DNA of 64,000 nt from Amphiura filiformis (taxonomy: Eukaryota; Echinodermata; Ophiuroidea; Amphilepidida; Amphiuridae), in NCBI RefSeq assembly GCF_039555335.1, contig NC_092628.1:81618315-81682314 (forward strand). Reading direction: 5' to 3'. The position numbers and the translations under genes are program-made. Shown here in pieces: positions 37,901-49,900 of the stretch. The notes below the pieces were generated by a model, which was given only the letters and a program-made list of their open reading frames with translations, had not been told where the DNA came from and searched no databases. Every line of letters starts with the position of its first letter. The first letter of the stretch is position 1.

Positions 37901-40900
37901 AGACTGCTATGCAATTACCACATATTTTCGTGGTCTATCGCGTAATCGCGAAAGCATGCAACGCTCTATCGTATACGCGAAGGCACGCAGCACTAGCGTG
38001 ATTGTTAGACACGGCACGATCGAACAATCGGCCCTCATGAATATGTGAGAACTCGAATCATACAATACACGGGGCTTTGACTGATTGCATGTGGTCTGTT
38101 TCTTTCTCGTCTGTGGGTAGCGCAGTTTATAAACTGCTTCGAGCACCAACAAAGCCCAAAACTCCACTGTTTATTTACATCTCAAAGAAAGTGGTCATTC
38201 CATAAACATCGAGGATGCAACCATTTTAGACAGGGAGGAACAGTGGCACCGCCGAGGCATCAAAGAGGCTATTTGGGAGAGAGTAGAATCACCATCACTT
38301 AATAAAAGGGGAGGCCTACGATACAACCTATCTCACGCATGGGACAGAGTCATCAAGCCGATCCCTAGCCGTCTGTCACATGACCAGTCCAGCGGGCCAG
38401 TTGCCTGATGAAGTGTGATGGTATCACACGCAACGTAGCTTTGCTAAATAGTAAGTCCAGTATTTTTATTTAATTCCAAACTTCATATACTATGACTGAA
38501 AACATTCATCAATTTGCTTCAATTCAATTGTTTAATTACTGTGCTAAATTAATTTTACATGGATTGTGTCCTAGTATGATATAACATGGAAAGCCTGCAG
38601 TCTTTTACAGTTTCAATGTCATACACAATACACATCTGTCAGTAAGATGGACCCACTACAGAAATGTCTATAATCTCCTTTCAAATGTGCACTTACATGT
38701 ATCTGATTTTGATTTCTTTTCCAGCAGGTATGATTTGCTATTCTGTAGACCTTCCAGGTCAATCATCAGCTGCTCCTTAGCTGCTTCTTGTTCCTTAGAT
38801 CTTTGTTTCCAGGCTGTGCATTCTGTCTGTGTTATCTGATGAGTGATGGTAATTGATAAATGATGTGATGAAAAAGCTTGAAATATACCATTATGAGTAT
38901 GATTAGACTGTCTAATCTGGATTTGTATCTTTGTTAACCGACCACATGGCACGGCACTGTTAACAAACCCTGTATGCCACCCTCTTTTGCTCACTTATCA
39001 TGCTGATCACTGTAACAAAATAGATATGAATCTGGATCTGCACTGCTGATTTCATATTTACTAATTTCAAAAGAATTCAGGCATAATATGACACATCCAA
39101 ATTTGGAAGTCTGTCAAATTCATAACATATATATTTATTATTCAAAATTATACAATAAATATTAGAACAAAATTGCAACAGTTTACATATATATTTTGCA
39201 CACTCTGATGAAGACTCATTGAGTGAGGTGCCACCACTGTCTCCTACATTGATAACTGACTTAGCTGTAGTGACAAGTGTTGACTAAAACAAGGTCAAAC
39301 ATACACCACAACCAAATTAAATGATAATCAACTAGACATTTACCTTTTACGAAGAGCTGGGGAACTGAATCATCCTGGTACTAAAGGATGTGAGCAAAAT
39401 TGTAATCACTAACTTCAAGCCGACTTTGTAATTTATAACCATCTTTATAGAAACCCTGTTTGTTTGCTTCTGATGTATATATTTCCTCTTTTTGAAGTAG
39501 CAAAGTTTTCTGCAACAAATATCACTTATATTTTATAAGAGATATTCTGATTTTCAAAAGCCCATTGTTTTACAATGTGCAATATATTACCTGTAGGTAT
39601 TGTTCTGTTTCATGTAGAAGTGACTCCATATCTTTTCTTTTCCAGTACAGGAATCTGATAGCCTGTTGTAAGCCTTCTGGAGTAGTCCATACTTTACTAG
39701 GTCCTCCTTCTGATTCAATCTCTTCAAAGATACGACGCAGCTCCTTGCGGTGCTTATTATATCAAACAAAGAATACAATTCTTCATTCAGATGAACTATA
39801 ATTTTGATCCATGTAAAAGTTAATGAACGACGTGAAAGAGTTATGCTATTTATCAAATTCAAAGAAAATATTGCAATATTTGACCTAATTAAAACCTTAG
39901 TGGACTTATGAGACTTCAAAATATTTAAGTATCCACCAAAAATTGCATATCTTGTAGCATGAAAATAAGTACAAAGTCTAACTAAGTAAATGCAATGGAA
40001 AATTTCATGGGCTTTGAGCTCTGATGGCTTTAAACTTTGTTCTTCAGTTACAACTTCACAGCTTTGACCTATGTTCTTCAGTTATTGCAAATTACAACTG
40101 TAATTTCCTTACAAAGTTCTGTAGTTTACCAGTACCATTGGCTAAAAGTTTACTTTCGTTAAAATTATTCTTAACGTATGTGTCTCAAAAGGCCAATTTC
40201 CAATTTTAAAAGTCCTGAAACTACAACACAGTAATCTCATAAGGTAACATGAAATATATCTGTTAGGTTAACTTTAACAAGCCAAAGCCACAAACAACCG
40301 ACCTGTTTGTATTTGAAAATCTGTGGCACGTGACACAAAATGTAAAACACATGAAAGCAATTTTAATGTATTTTACCTTGTGGATAAGTTTTGGTGGCTT
40401 GTTGATCTGAGCCTGCAATTTAGTGATTTTTCTCTCAGCTTTCTCTATTTCTACCTGAGCCTCATTTCTTACATACTCCTCACACATGACCTGTACATCC
40501 AACTGCTGTTTTAGCCGAAGAGTTTCTTCTTTACTAGACTTCAGTTCTTCCTAAATAATAAACAAATTGTTAAAGAAAACAAATTTTATGGTAATTGCAA
40601 TGGCGTTCAATGGGCTGTGAAGTTGCGGGTTTGAACCCTGGCAGTGGTTTCGTATGCTCTTTTGGAAAAATTGAGTTAGCTTGAAATTCCCCTAGACAAG
40701 GAACATACTGCTAATTGTGTCCTTCTAACCCATACGAAACAACCTGTAAAGTATGCCGATCAATGTCTTGGTGTTGTGTCTGAACATAGTGCACTATATA
40801 TCACCAAATATTTTAATCTCAAAGTATTTTTGATACAGATGCTTGGTGTCATGTGTCTGTACAGCCATGTCTGAGTTCCCAGTTTTTCAGCTCACAGAAT

Positions 40901-43900
40901 CAATCATCCATAATGATTACAGACCCATACAACATTGTGGGTTTGACCCCCTGACAACTTTTTATGACTGGATCCTTGTACACATACCTGCAAGTAATTG
41001 GCAACCTTTTCTGCTGTGTCTGTGGCGATCTCTTGCTGAAGCTGATTACTCTCTCTAGATTCTCTTTCCTCTGCAATAGCTAACCCATCTAGGCTAGAAG
41101 AGTCCTATCAGACAGAAACAAAAACTTATTATTAGCGACATTCTGATGCTGTACTGGGGATATATACACAGCACTTTTCTATCTTAGTTACCAAGATTGA
41201 ATTAGGTGTATATGTTAAGATGCTATGTCTTGTGTACATGGGTTGCATCATGGCATACATCACCATTAATTACCAAACTTCTTGCTCCTCATTAATGTAT
41301 ACAGGTTTTTGTTGGATGTTGTGTGCATACTTGGTTATATACGGCTATTCCAGTTGAAATCCATTACACCCCTATATGGAAGATGTGATCTTAATCTCCC
41401 ACACAGGGGTGTAGATTTCAAATGGAGTCCCTAAGTCAGGTAACCTATTTGAAAGTCACACTCCCTGTGTGGAAGATTAATGGCATGTCTTCCATAGGGG
41501 GTGTATGGATTTCAACTGGAATAGCCCATACTTACTTCCAAGCCTAGGAAAATATGTGAATAGTATAACATGATGAACTTGTTTGGTATTTGATGTACAT
41601 AGGGCACCCTTTCTTTTCCTCATTTATACAGTCACCCTACTTTTACCACCTAATGTTTTACAGAGATCTGATTGTCATTAGTAGCAACATACTATTCCAA
41701 CATGCCAAGGTATGGCACATAAAATATGTGAATTGTTGGAAGCACTGCACTAAATTTAGTACTTATGTACAGAACATGATTAATTGCAGGTTTTTTACAT
41801 CCAAGTGGTATGAAAAATACACACATTTTCAATCTTGCTTTTAATATTAGCCAATGACACAAAATAGTGTGAAACAAAAAAAATCTAAATTATGCAAGAA
41901 TGAATTGAGCAAATACATTCCAAATTGATCCTGTCTGTTTTAGGATACCTTTTTCACTTTATAGATGACTTCCACACTGCTATCTGATTTGCTAAATCCT
42001 TGCACTTGGAATCTTTCATTTGATGCTACAATGGCTTGTCTTGGAATGTCAGGATGTTCCCCATTGATCTCATGTTGCTCTAGATCAACTGTGTTCTTCT
42101 CTGATGTAGTCACTCCTGGATCTTTATAACACAAACAATATGAACAAGGATGCAAATTTTAAAACAATTTCTACACTTTGTTCAGCGTGTCATAGGCAAG
42201 ACTGAAAACATTGTGGAGTGCCATAGAATGGTGTGCATGCAATTGTGCGCATCACCTACGCAAAATGTGCCTTGCATACTGCGTTAACTAATGTGCGCTC
42301 ATTATGAATTAGTGTGAAAAAAGTATTTGACATTTCTGACACAACTGAGTAGCAAAACCAAAAACTTACGTCTATTATGAATTGAACAAAGTATAATCAT
42401 TTAAAGAAAGGTGACCTGATATATTTGGAAAATGGAATGCTTTAAAACTTATAGGGACCCAAAACACAAAATGCTGTCCCTTACAAGCATTCATGCAAAA
42501 AGAACACAAAAATTTTCCTCGTAATGTAATTAATTCCTTACGGAATTACTGGCATATATATAGCGTTATACTGCTAGTCTACAGTATTTTATTGATGATA
42601 ATCATGTAGGCCTAATACATTGATATCAAATGAAAGATCCTATTTTTCTCATTAACATACTGAAATTAGGAGTTCCAAATCAGAGTATTTCCCAAGATAT
42701 CATCAAAAGACTGTTGAATTAGTTTTGAATGAAGCTACCACAAGTCAAGACTAATGTGACAGTTTTTGAAGATATCTTCGGAAATGTACAGATTTGGAAC
42801 GCCTAATTTCAATATGTTAATGAGAAAAATATGAGCTTTCAAAATCTGCATTTTGATTGGGTAAAGTCTAAAGTGGGGGATGAAGCTGTAAACTGGGTTA
42901 CCGGTACCCACCTTTAATCAAACAAGAGCACCACTGGTGCTGTAGCTCATTTGTTATGGGTTATGGTCAGGAATACCATGCGTAGCTATGTATAGCCATG
43001 CATAGATATGTATAGCCATGCATAGCCATGCATAGTTATGTATAGCCATGCATATCTATGTATAGCCATGCATAGTTATGTATAGCCATGCATAGCTATG
43101 TATAGCCATGCATAGCTATGTATAGCCATGCATAGCTATGTATAGCCATGCATAGCTATGTATAGCCATGGATAGCTATGTATAGCCATGGATAGCTATG
43201 TATAGCCATGGATAGCTATGTATGGCCATGGATAGACATATGTAACCATATCATGGACATGTATAGCCATGTATAGAGCTATGTATACAGGGCTGCCAAC
43301 TTTGAAAAACACATTTCAGTATTCTCAAAATCACCATAGTGTTGGGATCAAGCACAAATCAGCATTTTGAAAATATACTTACGGTTCTCAAGATATTTAT
43401 TTATTCAAGGCATTTATTTATTTGTACCTTTTGCTTGTCGAGTATCCTTTGATTTTATTTTGTTTAATACAGTTTTGTTTGTATATTTAATGTCTTGGAT
43501 GCACCATCGGATAGATGAGTGCCACTGATGTAAAAGCAATTTCCAAATAAAAACTTGAAACTTGAAAACTACAACACTTTCATGGTAAATGGCATGCATA
43601 GCTATGTATAGCCATGCATAGTCATGCATAGCTATGTATAGCCATGCATAGCTATGTATAGCCATGCATAGCTATGTATAGCCATGCATAGCTATGTATA
43701 GCCATGCATAGCTATGTATAGCCATGCATAGCTATGTGTAGCCATGGATAGCTATGTATGGCCATGTATAGCCATGCATAGTTATGTATAGCCATATGTA
43801 ACCATGTCATAGCCATGTATAGCCATATATAGCTATGTATAGCCATGTATAGCCATGTATATCTATGTACACAGGGCTGCCAACTTTGAAAAAACACATT

Positions 43901-46900
43901 TCAGTATTCTCAAACCTCAAAATCACCATAGTGCTGTGATCAAGCACAAATCAGCATTTTGAAAATATACTTGCGGTACATTTATTTATTCAAGGCATTT
44001 ATTTATTTGTACCTTTTGCTTGTCGAGTATCCTTTGATTTTATTTTGTTTAATACAGTTTTGTTCACAAGTATATTTAATGTCTTGGATGCACCATCGGA
44101 TAGATGAGTGCCACTGATGTAAAAGCAATTTCCAAATAAAAACTTGAAACTTAAAAACTACAACACTTTCATGGTAAATGAAATAAATAAATAAATAAAA
44201 TTTTGCACACATCTAATTTTCCTGACTTCATATTTCAAACAAGTGCTGAGTGCTCCCTTCAATCTTCAGAACAGGGAAAGGCCACTAGCCTAGTGTTTAC
44301 CCCAGCACTTCCCTGTTCAGACTTTCTGGTTGTCTGTTTGTAATGTCAGAGAGGGGTTGTCATGGTCCCATATACTGATATACTAGGCCAGTGCCAGTCA
44401 AAAGGACATTTCACCTGTGTCCTTGAGTAAATGTTTACATTTATAACTAATTGGGTCAAGATGTGTGATATGAAGTGTAAATGAGTGAGATGTTTGTTCA
44501 TAATCAGGGTTGCCAACCAACAATTTGGTAGCCCAATTAGTTCTGATTTGGGAGCATTTGAGACACTATTTGCTCATGGCTCATGCACAGAAGTAAGGGC
44601 CTATAGACTGCACAAGCCCAATTGGTGCTAAAAGCAACACTGAAAAGCAGACATTGTAGCCGCACCGAAACAGTAAAGTTCAACCATCTCTTTTACAAAT
44701 TCGCATGATCAAGGAGTTTGTACAGTGTTTGTAATATGAAAAGCACCACAAACAGTCTGCATAGGAGACTATTCCATGAAACTAGGTAAACTTTTCGTAA
44801 GAAAATGCTCCAAAAATGATACTTTCCGTCCGAATTTTCCTAGCTAAATAAGTAACAATTATGAACAATCATGCAAAGATCGCCCCCTCAAATTACCAGA
44901 TCCATTGCTCAAACGATGTAGCAAGAGAAAGAAAAAAACATACAGAAATATGGACTATGCCTATAGTGCATTGCGTTTACGCAATGAGCTAAAAACCAAG
45001 GACATACCTATGTTGACAGTATTTTCAGTAGTACCAGCTAAATCCAATTCAATTCCGTCATTTGTCATATTTGGTAATGTCTCAGCAGTCACAAAACCCT
45101 CATTCTCCTCCTCGCCATCACTCTGCATGTCAAGTGTCTCAAACTCAGCCGTATCAGAACTCTTGAATGATTCCATCAACTGCTGGTCAGCATTCACTGA
45201 TGACTCCTTGCTTTCTGTGTCTTTGCTCTGCTTCTCATCATCACCCTCTGTAGCATCATCACTTTTTGGTACAAAAATCACGGTGGCATCTTTCGGATCA
45301 TCAAAGATTTCACTACCCAATGGCTGTTGCATTTCAGTTGATGAGTCTCTTTTCGGTGCTTTCAGTTCTGAATTGTCATCATGATCAGAAGTTTTCATTG
45401 ATGTCTCCTCCTCTTCTACTGGAAGTGCTTCAGCATCTATCTTATCAACCTCATCACCGCTTGATGACTTGTCCCTTTCTGGCATATTATCCACAACATC
45501 TTGTATCACAGGTTTTTCTTTCTCTTCTGTAAGTGCATTTCTTCTCACAGAAAACAAACCCGCTTTAAATAAAGCCATTATATTCATGCCAGGGGACGTC
45601 GCAGTGGCCTCTTTGTCGTCTTTGTCAACGGTGTCGACTTTCTCTTCCATTGGTTTGTCTTTTTGGTTGTTTTCAGCCGTGACATTGTCTTCTATATTGG
45701 ATATGGAAGACCAGGACGAGGAATTATCTGTGTCTGCTGAGTCAGAATGGATGGAATTAGTGTCAAGAGATAAGCTTGAAACACTATCAGTGACATTGTC
45801 GTTTGTGGATGCTGGAGCAGCAGAAGCACTTTCACCTAGGAAAAAAAATGTAAAGTTTTTACTTTATTTAGTATTACCTTATCAAATTGTGCACAACATG
45901 CAAATACATAATGGAAACCAAAATGGAAAGAAAATATGTATAGTTTCCTGATTCATAAAAGCGATCAATAGATAAATAAAAATCACAATGCCTACCGTAT
46001 TTGCTTGAATAGTCGCCACCGGAGGCATTGCATTTCCCAAACGAGGGCGTTTATTAGAGGTCATTTTCAGAAGGATAATTCCTGCTAAAAACATTAGGTA
46101 AGCTGAAACTCACGCTGAGATGACGAACTATAAACTTAGAAACTAAGACTTCTGGTTCACTTCCGGTTTACGACCAGATTTTTGCCAATTACCGAGTACC
46201 GACACCATTAATGACCATGTGTGCACCTTGGTAAGCTTACTACACAAGATAGCATGGAAATATTAGCACTTGTTCAGTGCCTGTATGGGACCATGACAAC
46301 CCCTCTCTGACATTACAAAATATGCGCCTCGCTGCGCATCTCAGCACTAAGCGCCTCGATCCCCACCGAGGAACTAGGGCTAGTTCTAGGTAATATCAGC
46401 AGTTTTGAAACATCTTGGTTGCAAAAAGTGGTGGGGTGTTTAATTGAAGGGTGACTATTCAAGACAATGATATAGGGTATATGATGATTGTGTGAGTTTC
46501 CCACTCTCTAGAATTAAGACCCCTTCTTTTGATAATGGGCTATTCTAGTTGAAACCCTTACACCTCCTATGAAAGACATGACCTTTATCTTCCACACAGG
46601 GAGTGTAAATTTCACATGGGGTTACCTGAATGGGTGACTCCATCTGAAATCCACAGTCCACACCCCTTGTGTAGGAGATTAAGGTTATGTCTTCCATAGG
46701 GGGTGTATGGATTTCAAGTGGAATAGCCCAATCTATACTGTACACACCAAATTATATATGACAGACAAGGACCTCCAGCAAAGAAAAAAATATTACAGAA
46801 ATATTTATTATCAGTTTGTATAAAATTTGACTTGTTTCTAGACATACCTTGATCACCTTTAGAGATATCTGCTTCTTGGACAGGTTTGCTTATAGTGTTA

Positions 46901-49900
46901 GTAGTAGTCCCCTCATCATCACTACTACTACTGCTGCTGGTAGATCTTGCCTTTCCTGGTTGATGATGTATCACTGTTTCTGACAAACTACTGGTTTGAT
47001 CATGAAGGGAAGCTTCACTGGTCTCGGCCTGATCATCAGTTACCATGACGGATGACAAGTTGAGATGTGCATGACTCTCATGAGGTTTCACAAAATCACT
47101 ATCTGCATAATGTCTGGGTCCACCAACACTGATGTAATATAAAACATAAGGGTATTATTGATTGCTTATGTATAATAGTGAACTGTTCAGTGGTTACAAC
47201 AAATACTTAAGACACATTTTCATGCATCTTGAGACTGTTTTCAACAAGTTGCCTAAACCAAAAATGTGTCATCTAAAGTGGTTCAAAATGACGTGAGAAA
47301 ATTCAATGCATTTTTATTGTACAATATGACAATGAGTATTAATACTAAAACCTGAATGAACATGATGAACAAAGATGTAGAATTAGCAGCTGAATTTGCT
47401 TCTATTAAACTGTAAAAAAAAGAGAACTGACTTTTACTCATAAAACCAATGGGAAAAAAACTACTGCAGACAGACATTCTCAACATTTCCAATGACCGGA
47501 AGTAAAATGATGCTGAGAGGAGATATAAACCCCTTTGTGGCAGTACCAAGAATTTTTTCAGGGAGGCAATGGGGGAGGGGAGGGTAAATTCTGGGGGAGA
47601 AAATCAGAAAATTTGGCATTTTTTGCCCAAAATAGCAAATAAATGATAAGCTTCCGACATGCTCGGTCAAATTTCATTATAATGCTATATAGCAGCAGCA
47701 TAAAATTTAACTGCAGCATATATAGCATTATTACAACAGATCTGTTTTCAAAAAATTTCTAAGACAGAATTAACATGTCATGTTTAATTACATCAAATAC
47801 ATAGAGGACAAGCCACATATTAAACAAGGAGATGTTTGTTTTCTTTTATCTGGCATCTTACATTTATATGCACCTGTATCTCTATATTTCATTTTAATAT
47901 TCTCTCACATTCATTCTTTCAGTCATTGTAGCTTCCAGGTATGAATACCTAGAGGCTTAAAAATAGGCATGTCCACTAAAAATTGAAGTACTTTTAAATT
48001 GATTCAGACCTAACTTATTGGCTGGGAATTGATGAAAGAAACATTTTGGCGTTTAAATAATCTTAATCGGACGTTTCATTCCAGAGATATGGCCTTTTGA
48101 GTGTTACGGTTTTATATAGGGCTGCTAGAACATTTTAAAAAGTTAAAGTCCAAAAAGGATTACTAACAGAAAGTGCAATTTTAAGGTACTTTTTCTTAAT
48201 GTATTTATTAACTAGCGTTATCTGGAACATTATATTTGCTTATAACAACATGAAAATAAGATCATCCTGAAAATTTAATCGATTTTGTTGACATACAACA
48301 AAAATATAAGACCTCAAAACCCATGGTTTGTTTGGTGAAACCGCAAGCATGATCATAGATGGCCGCCATGGAAAATATCTCCATAGAGGAGATGAACAAT
48401 AAGTGCATTATTTCAAATGAATGGCGGTAGTCTTAAACATTGTTCAATCTTTTACGGTCAGCACATTTTATCTTCAAAAATTATTATATTTCATCTTGGC
48501 ATAAGTTTGGTAACATTAATCACTGCCAATTTTGAGAAATTTGCTCCAACTCAAAGTTTATCTTTACTACATTGAGCAATACACTGTGTGCATGGAAGCC
48601 ATGATGGTCCCCGGTTTTATACTCCCTATGAAATGGACATGGTAGTAAGAAGTGCACGGGAAGTGCATGATTTGAGATGGGCCGCGGTAGGCTTAAACAT
48701 TCTTAAATTTCTTAACATCCTACACATTTTGTCTTCATAAATAGTTAAATTGTATGAGTATGTAAGTTTGCTTGTCTGATTCACTCCAAATTTGGAGATA
48801 ATTGCGTTTGAACACCTGATGCACGGAATGGTGTCACTTCAACCTGTTGTAGTTCTCATCTCATTAAATTTTTCATTAAAAAAGTTGATCTCTTCATGCA
48901 GGAAGGTCCTCTCTATTTACTGACCAAACAGGAAAAAGTTTGGTGAATGTTTTCTGGTGGAATCAGGAATTTCTTGAAACACCCTGATATAGGCCTACAT
49001 TTGGATCAAAACAAGTATGTACGCCATTTAACATGCCTGGGATTTCTTGTATCGATCAGTTTCTCCATAGACAATACGTGTGTGAGTGCACGCACACAGT
49101 AAATGAAAAATCGTTCTAGTGGAAACTGTATTGAGAGTGGGCATCCCTATTAAAAAGCTCCAAGGAATGTAGCCTTCGGAGCAATTGATTGTATGCAACA
49201 TAATTATAGAATGAAAAGCTGATAGAGTGGAAAGTTTCGGCCATTATAAAAATTCCCCTTTGTCGGGTTATTTGTGGGCTCCACGTTCCTCAGTACTGCT
49301 TGCTGTAGAATAGAAATTGGGTTGAGTATTTTGCTCTTATTCTGGAGTTCCCCTTTGAATTTGCGATTGGGATTCAGATTCTTCAGTTAGGTGTTTGCTG
49401 GAGAACAGAAATTGGGTCGAGTATTTTTGCTTTTATCTTGGAATCCCATCCTTTTGATTTTTCCCTTTTTGAATTTGCTTGATTTGGGATTCATGATTCC
49501 TCAGTCGGGTGTTTGCTGTCGAACAGAAATTGGGTTTGAGTATTTTTGCTTTTATCTTGGAATCCCATCCTTTCTGATTTCATTCCAGGGTTGTGTACAA
49601 ACCCTTTGCTTTTAATGATATAATGGCTGAAATCTTTGTTTATGAAAATAAAATTATTGTCTCTCCTGATGGCCAATAAGTATTGCCAAAATTTGCTGTT
49701 TCCTTGTGTTTCATTGTCTCCGTCTGGGGTTGTTAATCTAGAATTCTATATAGGTGATGATGTAACAGGATTAACTACAATAGGTTAAAACAATTTTTGT
49801 ATATATCACCCTGCACTACTCAAGCAGGTTGCACTCATCACCTGTGTACATGTATGTTTACAATCATTGACTGAATACAATAGGTGTGTTTAGACGGTAG

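Noticed and set aside
43414-43897. Repetitive AWLYIAMH-type open frames on the minus strand
   Set aside because: Pure translation of the 20-bp minisatellite, whose unit length is not a multiple of three.
44905-45951. Plus-strand open frames of up to 160 codons
   Set aside because: Antisense shadows of exon 3.
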